Below, in pieces: positions 32,083 to 43,513 of a stretch of DNA of 64,000 nt (its first letter is position 1; each line of letters opens with the position of its first letter). Source of the DNA: Candolleomyces eurysporus (lineage: Eukaryota; Basidiomycota; Agaricomycetes; Agaricales; Psathyrellaceae); the NCBI GenBank assembly GCA_027579435.1, contig JANBPK010000847.1, positions 62,001-126,000 of the forward strand, given 5' to 3'. The translations under genes and the position numbers were made by a program. A model generated the notes under the pieces. The model saw nothing but the letters and a program-made list of their open reading frames with translations, was not told where the DNA came from and made no database searches.

Positions 32083-34441
32083 TTATGCCCGCACCATCCC
32101 AAAGGTTTCCACGTGGAGAGTGACGCTGGGGCTTCCTTTCAATACTGCTCCCGGGCTAGCTGCGCCAGTGGTCAAAGCCTCTCTGACGGAAGCAGTCATA
32201 GCGCCCGGCCCCGCAACTGAAAAGGGAGCGTCAATAAAGTCACTATAGAACAACAAGGCCCATATCAAGCTTACCATCGACAGAAACGGAGCCCAAAGAT
32301 GCGGAGATTTCGTCATGAAGAAGGGAGGCGATGTTTGGCCGTCCGTGGTGAATTCGAGGAGTGTTTCCGGTGGACTCTGGTTCGACGAAAACCTGGTCTT
32401 TCTCAGACTTGGAGATAGAGTTGGACGATTCAGCTGGCCATGTTGTCGGGGGGACGTCGGTGCCGGTAATATATATACGTGTCTCAACCACTAATGGATG
32501 CTTCACCAAAGGAAGCGCCTTCGACAAGGCTTCAGTAATCCAAGGCAATTGACCTACAATTCAAATCCTCAATACATTAAGTCACATGTGAGCAAGCGAA
32601 GAGACTCACCGTCGCCACGAACCGCCCATATGAAGACCACGCGACGTACTTCCGAGCTTCCACCAATCGCAGATCGACTACAAGGTAATCGGTAAGCATC
32701 CAAATGGGGGCATTAAAAATGATACATACCGTATCAGATCCAGCAGAAGTGGAAGTGTGTATGAGATGCCAGATCCTCCTAAACGCGAGGATAAGAGTGG
32801 CGGTCAGCTTCTATCTCCACCATTAGAAAAAATATGAACGAACCTGCGACCAACACACAGGTGGTGTACTGGTGAAGATCAGGTGGGCAGCCGTATGGAC
32901 CATCAATGTAAGCCGCCACGCTCCCGGTACCACTCTTGTCGGTGAATTCTTTCAAACGCCGAGTAAGCCCACCCCGGGAACGAATTAGGAAGACTACATC
33001 TTGTTCTTGGGACTCTGTTCCATCGATGTTTCCAGGAATACTCGCGATTGTGAAAGGGTGGGACTCAGAGGGGAGCTTGCTGATTTTAGGGAGCGAGATA
33101 TACGCGTGTTGGCCGGGCTTCCAGTGGAATTTTCGTCGGAATGTCAGACGTATGGTGTCGCTGGCGAGCAGCTCGACCTGAGCCTGTCCCTTCGCAGATT
33201 CGTCAAGTCGGAAGAGGTTGTGCCAGACCAACCGAATGGTTCTGAATACTCGATCCACGCCCCAAACGAGAAGCGCGGGCCAGACGTATGAGCCGTATCT
33301 GATAAGATGAATCGCTCAGATGTTGACAAGACAAGCCATATGGAGGAATACGCACCCTTGCTCGTGCAGATGGATGTATCCGCCGATAAGGAAGATCCTA
33401 TGGGCATAGTGAGAATTGAATCCACAGATCGATCACTCATGAGAGACGTACAACATGAGAACGAAGTGGGTCACGAAAAAGAATTCAAACAACGCTTGGC
33501 GGAAGATATTCAGCGACAGGAACACGCCTGCAGTCAACGCTCCGATTCCGACGATTCCAGCCTCCATGAAGTAATCATCGAAGGAGACCTTGGGCGGTAG
33601 ACTGAGAAGGTGTCAGCAACCGAGACGATGCAAATTATGGAAAAGAACAGACGTCGTCACTGCTCTGCCAATGGTGTGAATCCACAAGAGCAAGAACATC
33701 GTGCGCCCAGCCGCGCGGTGGAGAACATTCAGCTGTAGCCCGTCAGCACCCTCCTTGGCAAGATGTAAGTCCACATACCTTCTCATGACTGACCCCAGTC
33801 ATCCCTGACGAAGAAATGAGAAAAATGATTAGCGAGATAATCTCCCTCGAAATGGCGGCATCGGGGACTTACAAGAAATTACGTTGTTCTTGCTCGCGAG
33901 AGCGACAACGAGGGGGAGTTGCGCGGAGGCCATGATCCCAGCGCGAGACTTGTAAAAGTTGACATTGAGACGGCGAGCTTCAAATTTTTGAGTCAAGGTA
34001 GAAAAACAAATGGAAGGGAATCTTACTGTCGATGAACAACCAGAGAAGGTTGGCAGCAATATATACGAAGATGAACGTAAGCTCGGAGACAGACGCAAAT
34101 GCGTTTGGGCCGATAGGTACTGGCAGACGGAAGACGACGATTCGGAACGCTGTTGCCAGAGCAGAGCATAAACGGTGGAGCCGCGAGCCTGGTTGCCTTT
34201 GAGCAACAGTTTCGCTCTTCTCGGGGTCACTCCCAGAAACCTCTGTGACGGCAGACCGCCCGATGGAAAACTTGGCATAGACCTTGCGTACGACGTTGAC
34301 CACTGTGAAGAACGCGAGAACACTGGCTAGGAGGAGCCAGATATCGCGTACTGCGTCATGGTCTTTCTTAGACCTGAGAGCACGATCAGCAGCAGTAAAT
34401 GGCGTCGCTGCTCGTGCCTGATGCAAGTGGTGGGTGGCCAT
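32083..34441 (-). CDS. ferric reductase-like transmembrane NADPH oxidoreductase
   Basis: FRE-family metalloreductase that moves electrons from cytosolic NADPH through FAD and haem across the membrane to reduce Fe3+ or Cu2+. The N-terminal half has several membrane segments: IWLLLASVLAFFTVVNVV, ELTFIFVYIAANLLWLFI and later VGIGALTAGVFLSLN. Haem-ligand histidines fall in NVLHRAAGRTMFLLLWIHTIGR and FVTHFVL. The FAD-binding region reads WKPGQHAYISLP and ESHPFTIAS. NADPH-binding residues lie near the glycine-rich IDGPYGCPPDL, VLVAGGSGISYTLPLL and the C-terminal GPGAMTASVREAL. Many introns. No cleavable signal peptide is seen; the N-terminus is short and basic. Divergent from kynurenine aminotransferase across a wide 1.1 kb gap. 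Confidence 0.92.
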
Positions 34442-35566
34442 TTTTGAGGGGGGGAATGGGGTGAGTAGTCTTGGTATAGGCGTTGGCCTTTTATTTCAGT
34501 GCACCAGGGAAAATAGCCACGCCAAATTCGTCTATTTCTGCCCGATCTATCCTGGGAGCCCATGAGAAAGGCTCTCGCCTCCAACGCCATGTCATGCTTT
34601 GTGGCCATCATTAACAAGTGCGATTGTCGGATGAAACATCTGCAAAAGCTCGGAAGAAACGCCATGCATTGGTTTAAACTAGACCAACTGTAAGCCTGGG
34701 TAAGTTCCGCATACTATCGTTGGCTGTAAAATGCATACGACGTAGGGCTCGAGCGGATGTTTTAGAGCGAAAGAAGCGGAGAAGACTCGGTGCGGCGGGA
34801 GTGGCTCGGAAGGAATACGAAGGATGTCCAGAAGTCAGATATAGCACGTTTTGCATATCATAGCAGGCCCTTCTCGCAGATAGCGGTCCTGAAGCTGCGG
34901 GGTAACAAGCTCGAATGTCGCGTGTCCCAGTGGTCCGCTGTCAGCTGAAAAATGAAAACCAGCCTGCTGCTGCAGAGTCCCAGGGGGTTTAGAAGGACCG
35001 CACAGCACGATCAAGGACAGGCCTATTTTTCCGGGATTATCAAGTCCAAAGGGACTGTGCAGGATGGAAGCGACGCCATGGTGGAACGGTTGACTTTTTT
35101 NAGAAGTTCAAGCAATATGCTTGACCAGAGCAATCGAAATCGAAGAACAGTCGCCTTAGCACCTCGTCAGGGACCAGTAGATGTGTTGAGGCCGAGAAGA
35201 CGCGATTTGTCAAATGGAGAGCCTTGCAAAGCGCTGGCGCTTCTCCCCACGTGGTCCGCCGCAGACCAGGACTGGCAAGGAGCAAACGCCGCCATATGGT
35301 GTTCACGACAGTGGTTTATCTCGACTTGCACCATCGTCGACCACGTTGGATGGCCGTCGACGTTAATAGAACTGGGCGAGCCATAGTAATCAAGAATGAT
35401 GCCATTCATAACAGGGATAGAGTAAACCCGACAGGATCCGACGAATCCGAGTCACTGGTTTAGTGGTTGTCTCTCTTCAACCGCAAGGCTGGCATCTCTT
35501 CTGCGGTCCAGATTAGGTCGTTTCTCTGTTCTCCAACCAAGTCGTGTGCACAGAGCAAGAGCAAGC
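34442..35566. other. wide divergent intergenic region
   Basis: 1125 bases between ferric reductase (minus) and the aminotransferase (plus), the widest gap in the window. Several 60-145 codon frames overlap on both strands, but none has domain-like content. GATA-type WGATAR hexamers occur at 34878-34883 (AGATAG) and, on the minus strand, at 35037-35042 (TGATAA). Such sites bind iron-responsive GATA repressors in fungi, but two matches in 1.1 kb could be chance. An n sits at 35101. The last ~90 bases before 35567 are open in frame with the aminotransferase. Confidence 0.45.
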
Positions 35567-37310
35567 ATGGCTACCAGCTCATCCTCGACTCGGACCGATC
35601 GGTCAAACCTCGTCCCCTTTTCTTCCAGGCTCAAGGAGGGCAAGGCTTTGGCTCAGGATGTTTGGTCTATCTTCGCGTACGCACATGCTCTCCAGTTCTT
35701 ATCGCTATCGTGCTAATGTGCCCCCAATCTTAGTGCTGCCAATCTCCCAGCCGATTGTATTAACCTGGGTCAGGGTTATATGAACTTCGCGCCGCCTAAA
35801 TGGGTGACCAAGGCAGCTGAGGAGGCCCTCAATTCGGTGGCGCCCAACCACTATTCTCATCCTCGGGGGCGCATCCGTCTGCGGGAGGCCATCAAGGCGT
35901 TCTATGGCCCTCAATTGAACAGAGATTTAGACGTAGAATCGGAAATCTTGGTGACCAGTGGGGCGAATGAGGGTGGGTAGAAATCTGCCCGGTCTCAGTA
36001 TGCCTGACTCACAGCAGACAGGCCAATATTCCGTATTTACCGCTTTTCTCGAGCAAGGGGACGAAGTCATCATGTTTGAGCCGTTTTTCGATCAATACTT
36101 GCCCTCTGTGACCTTCAATGGGGGAAAGCCTGTCTATGTCCCCCTTCATCCTCCCAAGGATTCGAAGCTCAAGTCTTCGAGCAATGAATGGGCGATTGAC
36201 TTCGACGAATTACGGTGCGAATTGAATCGAGAACATCCACGAATGTCGGACTCATGATCCCCCCTAATAGACGGGCTATCACCCCTCGAACAAAAATGAT
36301 CATCGTCAACACCCCTCACAATCCTGTGGGCAAGGTATTTACAAAGCAAGAACTCGAGGGAATAGCTTCTATCGCAGAAGAATTCAATCTTCTTGTCATG
36401 TCCGACGAAGTGGTAACGTCATCCCTTTTACCCTTACCAGATTCGAAGATCAATTAAAGATATCCCCAGTACGACTGCCTTGTATTCGATGGAAAAGAAC
36501 ATGTGAGGATTGCGAATTTACCGGGCATGTGGGATCGCACAGTCACCGTGTGCTCTGCTGGGAGTAAGTCATTTACATTCCTCGTTCAGAACAATCGAAG
36601 TACGAACCTCCTTGTTTTTTTTTTTCAGAGGCCTTCGCAGCTACAGGTTGGAGGATCGGTTGGCTGATCGCTCCGGCGTATATCATTCAACCGACGCTCG
36701 CTGCTACCACCCGGATTGTTTTCTGCTCCAATTCGCCCTTGCAAGAAGCTGCTGCGAGTGGATTGGAACAGGCGAAAGAACGCAAGTTCTTCGAAACACA
36801 GCTCGCGGAATACGCCGAACGTCGTCGAATTCTCTGCGATGCGTTTGATCAGCTGGGCCTCAAGTATACAATGCCAGAAGGCAGCTACTTCATCTTACTA
36901 GTAAGCCACCGTCCCTCTCGATCTCAGTGTCCCGTTTTGAAGTCGTATAGGACATATCCAAGGTCAAGTTCCCAGATGACTACCCCTTCCCTCAAAGCGT
37001 GCTGGGAAGGGGCCGTGATTTCAGGTTCGTGTGTCTCTCTCACTCCATCTTTCTGGGAATCTAACCGTCGATATCAGGGCATGCTGGTTCATCGCGGTAG
37101 AAGTTGGAGTTTCTTCCATCCCAGTCAGCGAGGTATGCGTGCGCACTGCTTTTGAGAGATCGATTTCTGACATGCCTCTGTTAGTTCTACTGTGAGGAGC
37201 ACTCCAACATTGGAGAAGCTTATGCTCGATTTGCGTTCTGCAAAGACGTCGATACATTGAAGGCAGCTGTAGAAAGGCTCTATCGCCTGAAAGATTACAT
37301 CGAAGCTTGA
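35567..37310 (+). CDS. BNA3: kynurenine aminotransferase (class I/II PLP aminotransferase)
   Basis: Transfers the amino group of kynurenine to a 2-oxo acid, giving kynurenic acid; related to glutamine transaminase K. Multi-exon; the joined protein runs from MATSSSSTRTDRSNL to RLYRLKDYIEA. Landmarks are INLGQGYMNF, HYSHPRGRIRLREAI, ILVTSGANEGQY (PLP phosphate contact), NTPHNPVGKVF, MSDEVYDCLVFDG and the PLP lysine in SAGKAFAATGWRIGW, followed by NSPLQEAAA and PEGSYFIL. The start is the first ATG in the conserved frame. Upstream, about 90 bases with no ATG are open in the same frame and Arg/Leu-rich, so a first exon encoding a mitochondrial leader may be missing. Its stop lies 21 bases from the stop of the convergent SLH1-like gene. 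Confidence 0.93.
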
Positions 37311-37331
37311 GATAGACGTCTATCGCCGCCA

Positions 37332-40300
37332 TCAGTGCTCTGCTAGAGGTGCATCGAACAAAGTATCTACGATCCTAGATAAATTCTCGTCGCGATTTGT
37401 TGATTTAAAGCCGTAGTAATTCGGATTGCTGGCGACACGGCTTGAAAGGAATGTAAAGGAGAGAAAGTCGAATACATCTTGCTTAGATAGGTTGAACCCT
37501 TTTGAATTGACAGTCTTGATCCAGTTTTGGAGGTGGTCCGTTTCCATGAGCTGCGATTCCAAAGGTAGTCCTTCACTCAGGAATCGGGAGTAGGTGTGGA
37601 GTGCTTCTTCTTGACAGAACAAGTGGAAATGCCCTGTACCACTATGCTGCACTGCCCGACTCTGCATGCGAATAATCTCAACCAACTTGTAATCCCTGAC
37701 TCTTCGGATGTTGGTTTCGGGGTTGACCTCCACGTATTGAGTGCCCATCACCACGACACACGGTGCCCGTACTGGTAGATCCCAACAAGTATCTCGAGGA
37801 ACGAGCAGCACACGAATAATTCCATCCGCGTAAAGCCGCAAAATCGTGCTCTGATCCTTCTTCTGGAGCCCCCGGTGGAAAATTCCTACACCCTTCGCCA
37901 CAAATTCTCCCAGTTCACGCTCCGAGAAGTGCGCTCGATATCCTTGAATAACCTCTTCGGAAATCGTATTCGGCAAATAACCTCTTCCCGTATTTGAAGC
38001 CAGCGTCGCCCAGGTTATGAGATCCAGTGCAATGGTTCGACACTGGTAACGAGAGGGGACAAAGACAATGGCGGGCCTTTCCCTATCCCCTTCGCTGATG
38101 GCCAAATGAACTGGCTTCGCCATAGCTTTGAAGAGGGCAGCGGAGTGGGGTATCGTAAAGGGATGATTCGAAATTTTTAGAGATTGCTCCCTGTCTCGGG
38201 GTCGGAAGCTGTAGAGGGATCCAGCGTCGACGTTCAGCCAGCTGGCCAGGTCGGATGGGTCATGAAGAGAGTCTCCAAGCCCAACGAATCGCGTGGACTT
38301 GGTTTGTGTGGCAAGTTGAAGCAATGACAGCGCTAGCTCGTAAGTACTGTCAAGTTGCTCGATATTGTCGACGACAACCAAATCTAGTCCCTCAATTTCC
38401 TCGGTCGGACTCCTGCGCGATAACGCGGCCAGTAAGATGGTTGGTGTCACAACGTAAATCCCGCCTTTCTTTGGTCGAGAGAGGACAGAACCTGCCTGGG
38501 CGTATTCGATACTGATACCCAAAGCTTCACAGCTTCGCTGCATGTCGGTGAACGCCGATCGAGCAGTGCTTCTTCGGGAAGACAGGTAAATCGCCCACGC
38601 CCCAGGGGTCTGTGCAATCGTGGAACTAGAGTAATTGAGTCAGGAATCAGGATGTTGGAGGGAGAGGACACACTTGACAGCAATTGCAGCTAGGGTCGAC
38701 TTTCCAGCTCCACTTGGAGCGCATAGTAACGAGGAGTTACTAGAATGAACGAAGGTCCAGAATGACTGCGTTTGAATGGTATTGAAGGACGTAAACCGGG
38801 TGGAGTATAAGCTGGCGAGTGGCGGATCGAGGCAAGTGACTGGGAGGAATGGCAGTGAGAGAAGTGGTGAATGGCATTGAGACGGAGGAGGCATAACAAG
38901 GTCTTCAAGGGGTATTGGAATCTCTTCCTCCGCACCCAGCCAGCGATCTGATACCCAGCGGACAATAAGCATGGACGGTTTTGTTCCCTGAGGAATCGGT
39001 AACACGAAGTCGAGATCCAGAGCGTCCGTGGTCTGATGGAAGACCAGATGGGCGAGCTGGAGGATGTGTAGCGATTCCTCGTCTTCGACCCATATCCAAA
39101 AGGGTTCGATCGTACCATGTAGCCGGTGGTTCCAGTCGAAAGCTTTGTTGATTACTAGGGAGATCTTGAGGACATCGCTGGCAAGGGGTTGAAGCTTGAA
39201 TTCAATCCGTGCCGTTGGGAATTGTTTTGCCGCTTGAAGGATAGCCGCACCCTGGATTTCATTGAGATGGACCATCTTCCCCAGCGTCTTAGCATCCAAG
39301 CTTGCCAGTTCTGCCACTGAAAGATCGTCACACCACCTTTCAATGTTGGACAAAGTCTCTATCTTGAGCTGTGTCTGCTTCAATGGGTGGCCGAAAGCCC
39401 AGAGACGCTTCTCGATGGATTTGCTGAGGCTCATAAGGATTGCAGTAGCATGAGCCCATTTCTGACTGATCGAAATCTCTAGAAGAGCTCGGATGATTCG
39501 ACCACTGTTCTGTGCGACGTATGCCATATCAGAGATAAGAGCGAAGTCGTTTAGGCTATCCACTCTGGATATAAACGCTTGTAGCAGGACGTTGGCCTTG
39601 CCTGCGCTGGTCGTAATTCCACCCTGCATGTCATTGAGATTAGCGTCACCAAACAATTGCGTATAGCATACCTTGATATCACATGGCATATATTTCTCTA
39701 ACTCTTCCAACTCCTTCATTTCGGATTCGCGAAGTTGGATTTGATCAAACTAGGCCTCCAGTGTTCAGTCTCAGGACCTTTCTCTGAAGGAAACTCATTC
39801 GCACCTCTTTGCTCTGGCTTAGCAAGCCCAAGACATCTGCCTCAGACATTCTTGGTTTGAATTCAGCATTGAAGATTTCGATAGACGTGTAACGGATGTA
39901 GTATTTCGCCGCGATTCGTCCTAGATCTGTGACTTGCAAAGCACCCGTTGCAGCGTCGTGCACAACCATTTTGAGTTGTTCAAGCCTCCGAGTCGCATGG
40001 CCAACTAATTCGGTACGCTTGCGTCCGAGATGAGGATCCTCACCCAGGGATTCTCTATCGATCCCTAATCCGAAGGGAAGAAGGTTAAAAAGGGAGAAAA
40101 TACGAGGAAGAGGCGGATTTAACGCACCATACATGAACGGATTTTTCCGCATTCTCACGTATAGATACGTGAAACCAAGCCACTGAACTGCATCGTTGAT
40201 GTTAGCCACTGTCCCGAGAGAAATCTCAGCGTTGAGGGCATCGACCATCCCCTCCTGAAACCTGTAGATGGATTAGGCGCAAGCGACAACAAAGTTAATT

Positions 40301-43225
40301 GCGACTCACTTGGATTCTATAGGGATCTGCGGGATGCAAACACGCTGAGGTTAGAATCCAAGAAAGCGACAGAAACTACTACACGTACTTGGGTTGTGAC
40401 TGCATCAAGGTAGTGAGCAAGCATCTCCTCAGTAGTACAGATGTAACCTTCTCCACTGCTCTCTAGACCTGGACGGCCAGCCCTACCAAAGATCTGAAGG
40501 ACATCTAGCACGGAAAGATCTGAGAATGCTCCTCGACCAGTGTCGTATACCTGAGTTCCTTTGATGATAACTGTGGAAGCGAGTGAGCCAAGATGTCTAC
40601 AGGCACACTGCCGACGAACCTGCATGAGCTGGCAAGTTCACACCCCAGGCCAAGGTTGCTGTGCAGCAAAGGACCTGTGTCGGATATCACGTTGGGAAAC
40701 ATACTTAAAGGTACAGGATAACTGACCTTGATAGCTCGCGCTTCAAACATCTTTTCCATTAGGTTTCGATCCGATCTTAACATCCCAGCATGATGAATAC
40801 CGAAACCATCGTCAAAGAGTAGCTTCATTTCCTTGTTTCTCGACTGAGCGAGCTCTCTGCGGAAGTTGTGCCATTGAGGGTGATCTCCACAGCTGAATTT
40901 CTCCAGCTCCCCTTCCGCGATGATCATTTCCTTCAACTGCATGGCCGTTCTAACGGTTTCTTTTCGAGCGTGAACAAAAACCATAACTTGATGACCTTGG
41001 TCGATAAGTTCTGAGACCTTTTTAAAGGTGACATACTCCAGATTCTTCTTGGATAATGCACTGTTGGGTTTTCCCCTGACCCCGATGAAATGCTGCTCCA
41101 AAGGGACAGGCCGGAAGGAGGAGTCAAAGTAGAAAAGTCCCTTGTGTAGGTTGACACTGAAAATTTTTAGACATCGCAAACAGTATTATTAAAGCCAGCA
41201 TTCTCACCCCAGGAATTCAGCAACGTCTTCGTAATTTGGAAGCGTGGCACTCAACCCGACAATTCGAACCATTAACTGTGTCGATTCCACTTGTCGTTGA
41301 GTGCGAGCAACGATGGTTTCAATGACGGCACCGCGGTCTTCATTCAGGAGATGAACTTCGTCCAGAATGAGCAATTTAATGTACTTTTCCGGAAGAAGAT
41401 GTCAGAGAGTTTGGATGGGAAGCAGAAGGATAAATAACACACTGAAGCAATCTCGCCCTCCCCCGTGGGTTTTCGCGTCACGACGTCCCACTTCTCAGGT
41501 GTGGTCACTATAATCTGTGTCTGGGCGATTTCAGCTTTGGTCATTTGCATGTCGCCTGATAAGAGAATGAGCAGTGCTAAAGTAAGGTCGCTTCGATTAT
41601 ACGCACCGGTCAACTCTCTGACTTGGATCGAGAGCCGCTGAAGTCTCTTGCTAAACTTTCGCGTGATTTCAGAAGCCAGAGCCTTCATAGGAGCACTGTT
41701 GGATCATAGTTAAACGCTTGCTCAAAAGGCGCCATTGGATGATACTGTACACATAAATGATCTTGAAAGCCGACTTGTTTATGGATTCGCCCGAACGGTG
41801 AAGGTCCAGAACTCGGAGAATTGTCAATAGTGCGACATCCGTTTTACCCTGAAAGGAGGAATTACGAAAAATTCATCTGAGCTCGACTGAACTTACAGCA
41901 CCGGTCGGGGCTTGATATCATTAAGCAGGAAGTTCTGGTGAAAATAAAAAGGAAGGACTGACCAGCCACGAGGATATTCTCGTTGGTTCTATAGGCGGTT
42001 GGGTACACAATAGACTGTATTCTGTTGAGCGCTTCGTACCCCTGAGACCACGTACGGGCTTGGTTAATGTGTGAATTCCGGCGATAGGTTAGGTGCTCAC
42101 CAAGAAGCAGCCACGAGCCAATGGATCCAATTCTTTTATTTGGATTAAACGCTCCGTCAATCGTGGCGGGACGGCCTTGGCGGGTGGTATAACGACCTCT
42201 TCGTACTCCTAGAAGTGCGAGATTAAGAAAAGACCAAGTAGATGGAGGCGTTAACACTGATACCTTCTCGGATCGTCGGACGGTATCCACTGGTAAACTA
42301 TATTTCGTCCCGTACTGTGACAACATGTTTCCACCGGAATGCGACATGCTGGTATAGATGTGTGGATATTGTTCTTTTTGAGGTCGCTGTGGAACTCTCA
42401 GCACAGGAATATGTATTGAAGGAAATTACATGACATACTTCCTTTTCCAAATCTAGTGGGCGAGATGCATTGGCAGCCAGAGTTGCTTGGATCCTTTGGC
42501 GGCCCTTGGAAAACATGGCTTCGGGGTTTGTAATATCTGACGCGACGTTCTTAGCGCAATGTTGAGCAGCTGGGACATCTCACTCTCACCATTACCCTGG
42601 TACTGAGCCTGGAAAGTCGCCAATCGTTCTTCCACCTGCACAGATGTTCATTCTTCCGAGTTTCACGAGATAGAGATAGTCTAACCTCCTTTCTAACCAC
42701 TTGACGGTTCGCCAATATCTGGGCTACAAGGTCAAGCTCCTCGTACCCGAGAACGTCAACCAGTTCAGCCGAGATTTCATCTTCGGACGCGTTTTTTNGC
42801 TAATATCGGTAGCAATGCGTTGAGGATCGAATCAAGATTTGGTTTTCTAGACGTTCATTGAGCTACGCATTCTTCAGGCAGCGTGTAGAACATGTACCCA
42901 CCGATTGAGGCTTTGCCAAATGCCGTAGTTCAAGCTACCGACATCGCTCGCCGATCCCAAATCCCCAACGCCGTCCAAGTATGCCCATATCGCCGAGTCA
43001 GGTTGCCACTGGCCATGGTCCTCCACGGAGTCCCATTCCCCAGCGTCCGCTGATTGGGCCTTGAAGCTGAGTCTAAGGCCAGACAGATGAAGCCAAGCAG
43101 CCCAGAACAAGCGGATAGCCGACATACGAAGTCCATTCAGTCAAATTGTTCTTTCCGCTGCTTTCACTACCGGCATCGTCTCCAACGAGATAGCAAAGGT
43201 GGTCGAAAACACTTTCAGGCTTCAT
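37332..43225 (-). CDS. SLH1: Ski2-like double-cassette DExH helicase, SLH1/ASCC3-like, C-terminally short
   Basis: Homologue of the helicase that splits collided ribosomes (RQT complex; ASCC3 in animals). The first cassette is complete: [21 protein letters not shown]-loop APTGAGKTDVAL split by an intron, [18 protein letters not shown] typical of SLH1/ASCC3, [33 protein letters not shown] and [10 protein letters not shown], then winged-helix and Sec63 domains. The second cassette keeps APSGAGKST, but its motif II reads VVVDNIEQL instead of DExH, so it is probably not a helicase. The protein stops at LFDAPLAEH, just after the second winged-helix region, with no second Sec63 module. The n at 42798 is an extra base; without it LLPILAKNASEDE reads through. 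Start uncertain: ATG at 43225, or an ATG at 43517 overlapping the EFR3 stop. Confidence 0.88.
42798..42798. other. ambiguous base that breaks the SLH1-like frame
   Basis: The n follows six T on the plus strand. Deleting it joins NALLPILA to [13 protein letters not shown] in one frame; keeping it runs into a stop or shifts the frame. Confidence 0.8.
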
Positions 43226-43513
43226 GCCGGGGATGGGTGAAATTAACTCTGAGGTGTTTTCCCAAAAATTTCACTTGAAGAACCTTCGTTTCGTTTCGAG
43301 TAGAGGATTTGTCCGAAGGTAGAGAGATTGGAGGGCGCGGTGAACTTCTTGGTGCTGGGTCGTTGACCGTCAGACTCCAAGCTCCTATGAAATCTTGATC
43401 AAACCAGTCAGTGATCTCATCGGACCCGGGACCCGGAGTCTGATTGCAAACAAAATTGACTAACTCAAACCCAAGATTCAAGCATTAGTAAAAGAGTAAA
43501 GTAGGTACATAGA

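Noticed and set aside
34952..35386. 144-codon plus-strand frame in the wide gap
   Set aside because: It contains the n, no family features, and overlaps equally long minus-strand frames; no splice model gives a plausible protein.
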